A stretch of DNA of 14,945 nt from a candidate division BRC1 bacterium ADurb.BinA292 (GTDB lineage: Bacteria; Sumerlaeota; Sumerlaeia; MVZB01). The stretch covers positions 1 through 14,945 of the forward strand of contig MVZB01000060.1 in the NCBI GenBank assembly GCA_002068205.1. Direction: 5' to 3'. This document shows positions 1 to 7,385 of this stretch, piece after piece. Every line of letters begins with the position of its first letter. Position 1 is the first letter of the stretch. Under the pieces are notes generated by a model that was not told where the DNA came from, did not search any database, and saw nothing but the letters and a program-made list of their open reading frames with translations. A program made the translations under genes and the position numbers.

Positions 1-1176
1 CGCCGGCATCGGGTTGCGCTTGCACCAGACCCGCCGCGCGTTCTTCAGCGTGATCATCCGCTGGTTGAATGTCTTCAGCTGCTCGTGATCGCGGTTGGGC
101 GTGCCGTCGTTCTGGAACAGCGCGGAATCGCTGTTGTCCGCCGTCGACGTGTAGACCTGCCAGAACAGATTGATCGGCGTGCCCCAGGCGGCGCACAGCT
201 TGAGCGATTGCTTGTTGCACGCCGCCCGCGTGGTGGTATAGCCGCCGGGCAGGCCGAATTCGCCGATGAAGACTGGCGGCCCATAAGGCCAGGCGCCGGT
301 GAACGTCGGCCCGCCGTACGACATGATGCAGTTCAGGTGGTTCGCCACCCGTTCGGGCTCCTGCAGCGAAAGATTAGTTGCGTTGTACGACGAGTAGGAA
401 ACCAGGTCCATCGTGATTTCGGGCAGCACCGCCGTGACCATCCGCTGCACCTCGGGATGATCCAGCACGACCTGGATCGCGTTGACTTCCACGTAGTTGT
501 AGACTTCGACGCCGGTGACGTCGGGCAACGAATTGCGCGCGTCCTCCACGGCCTTCTGCCGGTTGCGCAGCCAGCGCCGGACGGCGTCGAGCCGCGCCGG
601 CGTCGGTTCCTGATTGGGATCGCCGGCGTCGCGGCCCTCCAGCAGCACGTGGTCGGTCTCCCACTGGCCGAACAGAAACACCTTGCCGGTGCCCTGATAC
701 GTCGTCAGCAGATACCGCGCGAAGTCATACAGTTGCTGGTATTCCCGGTCCAGCTCCGCCTGGGTGATGTTCGTCGTGAAATACCAGCCGTCCATGGCGT
801 AGGCCCACATCACGTAGAACTTGAACGGCAGATCGAACACGGTCTGATACGCCGGTTCGTTCAGGACCAGATTCACGATGTTGTTTTTCTGGTTGCGCGG
901 CAGGTCGGGCAGATCGGTGTAGGTCGTACGCCAGCTCTGCCAGCCGACGTCGAGCCCGACCTGGAACTTGTAGGCGTCGGCGCCGATCTCGATCATCCGC
1001 CGCGCCTGCTCCACGATCCCCGGTTCATCCGAGTATTTTTGATACCAGGTGAACCCCTGGGCCGACGCGTTGATAGGGAAATAGGGGTAGACTGTATCGT
1101 CCGCCGCGTGCGCGGCGGCGCCAACGCACGCCGCCAGCAGCAGACCGCAAAGCCAGGATCGCAAGCGCGCCGTCAT
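1..1176 (-). CDS. Secreted TIM-barrel, glycoside-hydrolase-like protein, paralog 3 (3' end cut by window edge)
   Basis: The frame is open from an ATG at 1176 to the window edge: 392 codons, no stop. An AGGGAGGG Shine-Dalgarno lies about 6-10 bases upstream. Residues 1-25 form a signal peptide (LLLAACVGAAAHA) followed at once by the barrel start YPYFPINASAQGF. The protein therefore lacks the two N-terminal modules of its two neighbours. Landmarks shared with them are KYSDEPGIVEQARRM, GTGKVFLFGQWE (Glu173), NSLPDVTGVEVYNYVEVN, LVSYSSYN, VFIGEFGLP (Glu306) and INLFWQVY. Glu173 and Glu306 sit where a retaining clan-A glycoside hydrolase would carry acid/base and nucleophile; this is inference from spacing and local sequence. 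The last visible residues, RRVWCKRNPMPA, match the start of the neighbours' C-terminal domain, so a similar tail may lie outside the window. It is the last visible gene of the LacI-headed unit, 69 bp after its paralog. Substrate and family are not recognised. Confidence 0.85.
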   Translation of the reverse strand, partial: MTARLRSWLCGLLLAACVGAAAHAADDTVYPYFPINASAQGFTWYQKYSDEPGIVEQARRMIEIGADAYKFQVGLDVGWQSWRTTYTDLPDLPRNQKNNIVNLVLNEPAYQTVFDLPFKFYVMWAYAMDGWYFTTNITQAELDREYQQLYDFARYLLTTYQGTGKVFLFGQWETDHVLLEGRDAGDPNQEPTPARLDAVRRWLRNRQKAVEDARNSLPDVTGVEVYNYVEVNAIQVVLDHPEVQRMVTAVLPEITMDLVSYSSYNATNLSLQEPERVANHLNCIMSYGGPTFTGAWPYGPPVFIGEFGLPGGYTTTRAACNKQSLKLCAAWGTPINLFWQVYTSTADNSDSALFQNDGTPNRDHEQLKTFNQRMITLKNARRVWCKRNPMPA

Positions 1177-1205
1177 CGGCTTCCCTCCCTTCCCATCCTC
1201 AAACC

Positions 1206-1219
1206 GCCGGCCGGCCGGC
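1206..1219. repeat. 14-bp perfect GC palindrome between paralogs 2 and 3
   Basis: GCCGGCCGGCCGGC is its own reverse complement. It lies in the 69-bp gap after the stop of the upstream paralog and before the ribosome binding site of the next. A second GCCGGC pair overlaps the stop codon region (about 1238-1256). No T-run follows on the minus strand, so a classic terminator is not supported; it may be an mRNA-stabilising hairpin or just GC-rich sequence. Confidence 0.4.
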
Positions 1220-1245
1220 TGAAGGTTGACCCACCACGCCGGCCG

Positions 1246-3693
1246 TCAGTGCCGGCCAGACGCGGCGAAGTTCGGCTGGTACTTGGCCCGGATGGCCTCG
1301 GTCACCTGATTCAGTTGAGCGAACTCGTGGTCCCGCCGGCTGAACTCCTCGCAATCGATCGCTTCCAGATACAGCTCCGACCGGCGAACGTCTTCCCGCC
1401 CGGCGTACTGGCCGGACCCGTTCGAAAGCCAGGCGGCATGATAATTCCGAAAATCGCGGTCCGAGACGGCCTGCGCGAATTCGGGCGAATCCAGAATCGT
1501 CAGGAACAGGTCGAACCGCGGCGCCTGCCCCTCGGCCGACGCTTCCTCCAGCCGCCCGCGCAGCGCGGCCGCGGCCTCGTCCCGAATGCCGCACGCCGCC
1601 AGCGCCCAGTCCAGAAACTCCTCGTCGCTGACGAGCGCGCGGTATTCATGCGAGTTGACGATGCGCGCCAGCAGCTCGGAGCGCTTCACCTGGTCGAATT
1701 CCAGCGCCAGATAATTCGCCTCCAGCTCGGTCGGATTCCGCCCCAGCCAGACGCGCGTGGCATGCTTCAGCAGGTGCATCCGGTCCAGGAAGTCCCGCAT
1801 ATCGTGGTATTCCTGGTTCTTCGTCCCATCCAGTTCGATCAGCGCCGAATTGCCGTTCTCCAACTGGGTGTAGACCGACCAGTAAAGGTTGATCGGGCTG
1901 CCCCAGCTCGCGGCCGATTTGAGCGCGATCAGATTGCGCGCCGGCCGGCTCGGCACCAGCGGCATCGGGATGCCGTATTCGCCCATGAACACCGGCTTGC
2001 CGTGCTTCCACGCGCCGGTGAACTTCGCGTGCTCCAGAATGTAATCGAAATGGCGCCACGCGCGCTCGGGCAGCTCGTCGGTGTGATTCATGCAGTTATA
2101 CGCCGAGTACGAGACCAGATCGACGGCCACGTGCGGCAGCACCGCATTGATCAGCCGCGGCAGGCCGTCATCCAGCACCGGCGTGATGATGTTCAGCTCG
2201 GCATAGTTGTAAACCTCGACGCCCGTCACGTCGGGCAGCGAATTGCGCCCGTCCTCCACCGCCTTCTGCCGGTTGGCCAGCCACTTCCGCATGTCCTCCA
2301 GCTTGGCCTCGCGCGGCGTCCCCTTGATCAGGTCATTGTCCTCCATCAGCATGTTGTCCCCCTCCCAGTGGCCGATGAGGAAGACCTTGCCGGTGCCCTG
2401 ATAGGTCTGCATGAAGTAGCGCGTCAGGTCGTAAAGCTGCTGGTACTCCTGCTCCATCTCCGGCTCGTTGTATTCGCCCTCGCCCAGCCGCAGCGTCATG
2501 TCCATCGGGTTGACCCACATGACGAAATACTTGAACGGCATGTCGAACACGGTCTTGTAGGCCGGCTCGTTCTCGATCAACTCGACGAGCGTGTGGCTCC
2601 TGTGCCGGATTTCGTCGGACAGATCCTTGTAGACGGAGACGTAGTTGGCGTGGTCGGCGTCGGCGCCGAGCAGAAACTTGATCGCGTCGCTCCCCATCTC
2701 GAGCATCCGGCGCGCCTGTTCGACCAGCTTCGGCTCGTCGGTGAACTTCTTGATGCTGCCGAAGGCCTGGCTGCCCGCCCGGAGATTGAAATACGGAAAC
2801 TCGGCGCTCTCGTCCCCGTCGCCTTCAACTGTAAACGACAGGGGTTCGCTGGTCGCCGGGTCCTGCATGAACTCGCCGCTCAGCCCGCTGGCGTCGGTCG
2901 CGGCGACGGTCCAGTACCACCGGCCGGGCGCCAGCGGGGCGGCGGGCTGGTAGCTCGCGCCGCGGACGCCGTCCAGCACCGTCGTGCAGGCCGCCGAGAA
3001 GTACGGATCGCGTGATAAACTGACGGTATAGCGATCGCCGGTGAACCCTTCGGGCGCCTCCCAGGTCAACGTCGGCGGATTGCTGGCCGCGGACTGCTGC
3101 GCGGGCGCGACCGGTCGCGGAGCGCCGGGCGCCGCCGCCGCGGCCCCGCCCGCCACGATCTTGATCCAGTCGACAACCACTTCCACCTCGCCGGGGACCC
3201 GCTCGCGATTGTCGCGGTCCAGCTCCAGCCGCAGTCCGAGTCGCCGCGTGCCGGCCGGGAGTTTCTCGCTCAGATCGACGGTCAACAGCGCCGCGCTCGG
3301 CGTGCTGGACGTGTTCTTGTGATTGGCGAGCAGATGCGGAACGCGGCCATCGGCGTCGGCCAGCCCGTAAATCTTCAGCCGGGCCTCCGGCGAGAGCCGC
3401 GCAAACCGGACCTGGAGCCGCGGCGCCGCCGCCGCCTCGCACTCGAAATCGCGCGCCGTGCTCACCGAGGCTCGAAACGAGGTCTTTCCGCGCAGACTCA
3501 GCCGCGCGTTCTCTCCATCGGAGACGAAGGCGGCAGCCCCGTCACCCAGGATGACGACCGGCCACTCCCAGGGGTGATCCATGCCGAGATGATTCTGTTT
3601 GAAGTCCTCAACCCACACGGCATCCGCCCTCCCCATCACGGGCAGTAGCCATTGCCCTATCAGAATGAACCAGGCAAGCGAACGAACTCGCAT
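1246..3693 (-). CDS. Secreted multidomain TIM-barrel, glycoside-hydrolase-like protein, paralog 2 (815 aa)
   Basis: ATG at 3693 has GGAGAGG seven bases upstream and opens a signal peptide (residues 1-25, ending GRADA). Residues 26-180 look like a beta-sandwich, carbohydrate-binding-type module beginning VWVEDFKQNHLGMDH. Residues 205-289 are Fn3-like (WEAPEGF, SLSRDPYFS, GRWYWTVAATD), resembling Fn3-type modules of polysaccharide lyases. Residues 298-645 are the barrel: FTDEPKLVEQARRM, KVFLIGHWEGDN (Glu444), VTGVEVYNYAE, LVSYSAYN, VFMGEYGIP (Glu572). Residues 646-815 form a helical tail starting RVWLGRNPTELEANY with LLARIVNSHEYR and LTILDSPEFAQ, reminiscent of DUF4214. Glu444 and Glu572 are conserved in all three paralogs and are the candidate catalytic pair (inferred). 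The gene lies 80 bp after paralog 1 and 69 bp before paralog 3. Export is well supported; enzymatic class and substrate are not. It could be a non-catalytic glycan-binding barrel. Confidence 0.88.
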   Translation of the reverse strand: MRVRSLAWFILIGQWLLPVMGRADAVWVEDFKQNHLGMDHPWEWPVVILGDGAAAFVSDGENARLSLRGKTSFRASVSTARDFECEAAAAPRLQVRFARLSPEARLKIYGLADADGRVPHLLANHKNTSSTPSAALLTVDLSEKLPAGTRRLGLRLELDRDNRERVPGEVEVVVDWIKIVAGGAAAAAPGAPRPVAPAQQSAASNPPTLTWEAPEGFTGDRYTVSLSRDPYFSAACTTVLDGVRGASYQPAAPLAPGRWYWTVAATDASGLSGEFMQDPATSEPLSFTVEGDGDESAEFPYFNLRAGSQAFGSIKKFTDEPKLVEQARRMLEMGSDAIKFLLGADADHANYVSVYKDLSDEIRHRSHTLVELIENEPAYKTVFDMPFKYFVMWVNPMDMTLRLGEGEYNEPEMEQEYQQLYDLTRYFMQTYQGTGKVFLIGHWEGDNMLMEDNDLIKGTPREAKLEDMRKWLANRQKAVEDGRNSLPDVTGVEVYNYAELNIITPVLDDGLPRLINAVLPHVAVDLVSYSAYNCMNHTDELPERAWRHFDYILEHAKFTGAWKHGKPVFMGEYGIPMPLVPSRPARNLIALKSAASWGSPINLYWSVYTQLENGNSALIELDGTKNQEYHDMRDFLDRMHLLKHATRVWLGRNPTELEANYLALEFDQVKRSELLARIVNSHEYRALVSDEEFLDWALAACGIRDEAAAALRGRLEEASAEGQAPRFDLFLTILDSPEFAQAVSDRDFRNYHAAWLSNGSGQYAGREDVRRSELYLEAIDCEEFSRRDHEFAQLNQVTEAIRAKYQPNFAASGRH
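3578..3620. repeat. 43-bp tract identical to 6100-6142 (copy in paralog 2)
   Basis: These 43 bases are identical to 6100-6142, including all third codon positions. They encode VWVEDFKQNHLGMD just after the signal peptide. The surrounding DNA of the two paralogs is clearly diverged. Confidence 0.9.
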
Positions 3694-3773
3694 GAGGCAA
3701 CCTCTCCAGTGTCGGATGCAGGCCCTGAGAGTGGCCCGTCAAAGAGCAGCGGGTGTACCCGAGGCACATCAAG

Positions 3774-6215
3774 CTAATTCCATGTCGAGAACATCGGCCG
3801 GTACTTGGCCCGAAGCTCGGCGTTGATCCGATCGGCCAGGTCGGGATCCAGATCCTTCTGAATGAAGGAGCGGCTGTTCATGGCCTCCAGGAAGCGCTCC
3901 GAACGCTTCCCATCCCCCGAGGCGGATTCCTCACCCATCACCTGCGCCAGGTAGGACGCGAAATCATCCTCGCTGACGGCTTGCGCAAACGCCGCGGAAT
4001 CCAGTATTTCCAGCAGCGCCTCAAAGCGCGTGAGCTCGCCTTGCTTCAGGCGGGTTGCCAGTTCCTGCTTCAGTTGCCCGGCCGCATCCGCGGCGATGCC
4101 ACAGCCATCCAGTATTTCCGTCAGGAACCGCTCATCCTCAACCATGACCCGGTACTCTACGGAGTCAATCACCCGGGCCAGAATATCGGAGGTCGCGATT
4201 CGATCGAACTCCAAGGCCAGGTAATTCGCCTCGATTTCGGTCGGATTGCGTCCGAGCCACGTCCGCGTAGCATTCTTCAGGGCGTGCATGCGCGCTATAA
4301 AGTCGGCCAGATACCAGTAATCCTGGTTCTTCTCGCCATCGAATTCGACGAGCGAGGAGTGACCGTCCGCGTGGACCGAGTACGCCGACCAGAAGAGATT
4401 GATCGGGCTGCCCCAACTCGCCGCGGATTGGATGGCGGCCAGGTTGCGCACGGGACGTGCCGGGTTGAGCGTGATCGGCAGGCAATACTCCCCCACGAAC
4501 ACCGGTTTGCCGTGTTTCCAGGCGCCCGTGAAGCGGGCATGCTCCAGAATATAATCAAAATGCTGCCACGCTCTTTCGGGCAGCTCATCCGTATGATTCA
4601 TGCAGTTGTAGGCGGAGTAGGAGATCAGATCGACAGGAACCTCGGACAGGATCGCGTTGATCATGCGTGGGAGGTTGTGCTCCAGCACGGGCGTGAGTAT
4701 GTTGATCTCCGCATAGTTATAGACTTCGACGCCCGTCACGTCGGGCAGCGAGTTCCGGCCGTCCTCCACCGCCCGCTGGCGATTGGCGATCCAGCGGCGC
4801 ATGTCGTTGATCATCGCATCGCTCGGCGTTCCGTTGATCAGATCGTTGCCCCCCATCAGGACGTTGTCGCCTTCCCAGTGGCCGATGAGAAAGACCTTCC
4901 CCGTCCCCTGATAGGTTTGCATCAAAAAGCGCGTCAGGTCGTATAGCTGGCGATATTCGCTCTCCATTTCCGGCGCATTGTATTTTCCCCGGCCCAGCGT
5001 GACTCGCATGTCCATCGCATTGGCCCACATCGCGAAATACTTGAACGGCAGATCCAGAACGGTCCGGTAGGCCGGCTCATTCTCGATCAGCTCGACCAGC
5101 GTGTGGCTCTTGCGGCGAATCTCGTCCGACATGTCCTGGTAGACGGTCACATAATTGACGTCCTCCCCATCGGCCCCGAGCAGAAACTTGTAGGAGTCGC
5201 TTCCCATTGCCAGCACGAAGCGCGCTTGCTCGACAATCTTCGGCTCGTCGGTGAACTTAATCGTGCTGCCGAAGCCCTGACTGCCGGCCCGCACGTTAAA
5301 ATGCGGATACACCGCATCTGCCTTCTCTTCGGATTCGGGAATGGTAATGGAAAACGGTTTTCCGGTCGCCTCGTTCAACAGAAAGTCACCCGATAACCCT
5401 GACGTTGAGGTCGCGCTGACGCTCCAATACCACACACCCGCTCCCAACTCCGCGTCCAGTCGATGTCGCGTCGCTTCAATCCCATCCAGGATGGTCGTGC
5501 AGGCCGCCCCAAACAGCGGATCGCGCGAAATCGACAGCGTATAACGATTGTCGTCATACCCTTCGGGCGCCGACCATTGAAGCCATTGAGCGTCTTCGGC
5601 GTCACCAGAATCCGCATCGGCCTCGGTGCTCGCCGACCGCGGCACGCCAGGTACCTGATCCGGCGCGCCCGGCAATCCCACCTTGATCCAATCGATGTAG
5701 ACCTCCACCAGGCGTGGATCGGCCTTCAGGTTACTCTTGTCCAGTTCCAGCCTCAGGCTCAGGCTCCGGGTCTCAGCGGGGATCTTGTCTTGAAGATCGA
5801 CGGTCAGCACCTGCGCCGAAAGCGCCTCCGACGCATTCTGATGGTTCAGGACCAGGCGCGGTTCCCTTCCGTCGGCGTCACACAGGGCGTAGACCTTGAT
5901 TCGCGCCTCGGGCGATAGCCGGCTGATCCTCATCTGGAGCAGCCGGGATTGACCTGCGTCCCAGGGGATCGTGCGCGCGGTCGTCACTTGGACGCGAAAC
6001 GCTGTCCCGCTGCAAAGCGACAGCCGGGCGATCTCCCCGTCGGACTCGAAGCGGCCGCTTCCCTGACCGAGCAGGACCACCGGCATTTCCCATTCGTGGT
6101 CCATGCCGAGATGATTCTGTTTGAAGTCCTCAACCCACACGGTACCGGCCCTGCCCGGCGCGGGCAGCAGCAGTTGGAGCGCCAGCCATGCCCAGAATAT
6201 TCGAGCAACAGACAT
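3774..6215 (-). CDS. Secreted multidomain TIM-barrel, glycoside-hydrolase-like protein, paralog 1 (813 aa)
   Basis: The frame can be extended to an ATG at 6251, but the ATG at 6215 is preferred: it has AAAGG six bases upstream and starts a clean signal peptide (SVARIFWAWLALQLLLPAPGRA). Modules match paralog 2: beta-sandwich 26-180, Fn3-like 210-292 (WSAPEGY, SISRDPLFG, GVWYWSVSAT), barrel 302-650, DUF4214-like tail from RTWLGRNPTEIEANY onward. Candidate catalytic residues by alignment are Glu448 (GHWEGD) and Glu576 (GEYC, where the paralogs have GEYG or GEFG). The linker at 195-209 is acidic (STEADADSGDAEDAQ), unlike the Ala/Pro linker of paralog 2. Codon choice looks less GC-biased than in paralog 2, which might mean a different history; this was judged by eye only. 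It is the first of the three paralogs downstream of the URO-D-like gene and behind a large hairpin. Function is inferred to be glycan processing outside the cytoplasm. Confidence 0.88.
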   Translation of the reverse strand: MSVARIFWAWLALQLLLPAPGRAGTVWVEDFKQNHLGMDHEWEMPVVLLGQGSGRFESDGEIARLSLCSGTAFRVQVTTARTIPWDAGQSRLLQMRISRLSPEARIKVYALCDADGREPRLVLNHQNASEALSAQVLTVDLQDKIPAETRSLSLRLELDKSNLKADPRLVEVYIDWIKVGLPGAPDQVPGVPRSASTEADADSGDAEDAQWLQWSAPEGYDDNRYTLSISRDPLFGAACTTILDGIEATRHRLDAELGAGVWYWSVSATSTSGLSGDFLLNEATGKPFSITIPESEEKADAVYPHFNVRAGSQGFGSTIKFTDEPKIVEQARFVLAMGSDSYKFLLGADGEDVNYVTVYQDMSDEIRRKSHTLVELIENEPAYRTVLDLPFKYFAMWANAMDMRVTLGRGKYNAPEMESEYRQLYDLTRFLMQTYQGTGKVFLIGHWEGDNVLMGGNDLINGTPSDAMINDMRRWIANRQRAVEDGRNSLPDVTGVEVYNYAEINILTPVLEHNLPRMINAILSEVPVDLISYSAYNCMNHTDELPERAWQHFDYILEHARFTGAWKHGKPVFVGEYCLPITLNPARPVRNLAAIQSAASWGSPINLFWSAYSVHADGHSSLVEFDGEKNQDYWYLADFIARMHALKNATRTWLGRNPTEIEANYLALEFDRIATSDILARVIDSVEYRVMVEDERFLTEILDGCGIAADAAGQLKQELATRLKQGELTRFEALLEILDSAAFAQAVSEDDFASYLAQVMGEESASGDGKRSERFLEAMNSRSFIQKDLDPDLADRINAELRAKYRPMFSTWN
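6100..6142. repeat. 43-bp tract identical to 3578-3620 (copy in paralog 1)
   Basis: Second copy of the identical tract at the start of the mature protein. Divergence resumes immediately on both sides. Confidence 0.9.
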
Positions 6216-6252
6216 GATCAGCCTTTCGTCCGTTGGGTTTGAACAATGCACA

Positions 6253-6296
6253 CCGGCCCGCGAGCGGAGCCGTTCGCTCCGCTGGACGCGGGCCGG
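6253..6296 (-). other. Large GC-rich intergenic hairpin in the operon leader of paralog 1
   Basis: The outer arms CCGGCCCGCG (6253-6262) and CGCGGGCCGG (6287-6296) pair perfectly. The inner arms AGCGGAGC (6263-6270) and GCTCCGCT (6276-6283) also pair perfectly. That makes 18 base pairs with one 3-base bulge (6284-6286) and a 5-base loop. It lies 16 bases after the URO-D-like stop and 37 bases before the paralog 1 start. No T-run follows on the minus strand, so an mRNA processing or stability barrier, or a leaky terminator, is more likely than a standard terminator. Confidence 0.7.
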
Positions 6297-6312
6297 CCGG
6301 CGCCCGATGAGC

Positions 6313-7317
6313 TTATGGAGCGGTCGCGCAGGCGGTGTCGGGCTTCAGCCGATTGAACGCCAGCTTGCAGGCCTGGTAGTTCGTCTCCGACATCCCCATG
6401 CACTTGTAATCCTCGACGTAGCCGACAAACCCGCCCTGTTCGGTGCCGAGCAGACCGAACAGCCGCTCCGCCTCCGCCTGGATATCCTCGGGAGTCCCGC
6501 TGATCGAGACGGTCTGATAACTGATCGGCAGCATGAACGCCTGCTTGCCGCGCAACCCGGCGCCCACGCGCGGGAGATCGACGACGTTGGGCTGCGAGAT
6601 GTTGATCACATCGACCCCTATCTCGTGGAAGTCCTGGACGATCGCGTCGATCTTGCCGCAGCAGTGGAACCAGACGGTCAGGCCGAGTTCGTGCGCCAGC
6701 CGGAACTGCCGTTCATAATGCGGCCGGAACCACTGGCGCCACATCTCCGGCGCGATCAGCAGCCCGTCCTGATGCCCCCAGTCATCCCACAGGATGATGC
6801 CGTGCATGTTCTCCTGCCCGGCGACCCGGATCAGCTCCATTTCGAAGTCGATGATCTTGGTGAGCAGGAAGTTGGCGTGCTCGAAATCGAAGGCGAAGTC
6901 GGTCATCGCGTTTTCAAACCCGCGCAGCCCGCAGTAACAGGTGAATCCCGACAGATTGAGGCTGGCCAGCCGGTAGTGGTCGGGCCATTCGGCCACGAAC
7001 TGGCGCAGCACCTCGCGCCGCTTCTCCGGCTGCAGCTCCGGGAACTTGTAAGTCTCCAGGTCCGACCACTCCGCGATCGGATGCCCCGTCATCTGGCCCA
7101 TCGTGCCGTCGTTGAGCGACTCGAACTTGATGCCCCACTCCGTCGTGCGGGTCTCATCCTGGAACGCCAGGTTCCAGCAGACGACCACGTCGCCCTCGTG
7201 CTGATCCCGGTTCAGGTAGAGCACGGGCAGCCGATCGGGGTACTTGAATTGCAGGGCGCGCACCACCCGTTCACATTTCGGGCTCAGCGGCGCGCCGCTA
7301 GTGGCTTGAAGCTGCAT
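6313..7317 (-). CDS. Uroporphyrinogen-decarboxylase-superfamily protein, MtaA/CmuA-like methyltransferase type (334 aa)
   Basis: The frame runs further upstream antisense-style, but ATG 7317 is chosen: GGAG lies ten bases before it and the product then has normal length for the family. The sequence fits the URO-D/MtaA fold: KYPDRLPVLYLNRD near the N terminus, ILWDDWGHQDGLLIAPEMW (175-193), TVWFHCCGKIDAIV (214-227), VINISQPNVVDL, then EDYKCMGMS. True HemE enzymes carry an Arg-rich PVWxMRQAGR signature near the N terminus, which is absent here. His218, Cys220 and Cys306 match the H-x-C...C zinc ligands of cobamide methyltransferases such as MtaA. A role in moving methyl groups, rather than in heme synthesis, is therefore inferred. 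The product is cytoplasmic; no signal peptide is seen. No corrinoid protein gene is present here, so the methyl carrier, if any, must be encoded elsewhere. It lies 68 bp downstream of the LacI-type regulator. Confidence 0.85.
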   Translation of the reverse strand: MQLQATSGAPLSPKCERVVRALQFKYPDRLPVLYLNRDQHEGDVVVCWNLAFQDETRTTEWGIKFESLNDGTMGQMTGHPIAEWSDLETYKFPELQPEKRREVLRQFVAEWPDHYRLASLNLSGFTCYCGLRGFENAMTDFAFDFEHANFLLTKIIDFEMELIRVAGQENMHGIILWDDWGHQDGLLIAPEMWRQWFRPHYERQFRLAHELGLTVWFHCCGKIDAIVQDFHEIGVDVINISQPNVVDLPRVGAGLRGKQAFMLPISYQTVSISGTPEDIQAEAERLFGLLGTEQGGFVGYVEDYKCMGMSETNYQACKLAFNRLKPDTACATAP

Positions 7318-7385
7318 GACGCACTGACTCCATGTTGAATCGTGGCTCGTATGAGCAAGTCCCGTTGCGCCGGCGCGCCCGCGGC

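Noticed and set aside
85..3015. A 976-codon plus-strand open frame, spanning two genes on the opposite strand
   Set aside because: It is antisense to two clearly homologous coding genes and crosses the gap between them. Its product is Arg/Val/Leu/Gln-rich with no domain, as expected from the complement of GC-biased codons. A shorter frame at 3753-4946 arises the same way over paralog 1.
6313..7317. Calling the gene hemE
   Set aside because: The N-terminal HemE substrate-binding signature is missing and zinc-type Cys/His ligands are present, so only superfamily membership is supported.
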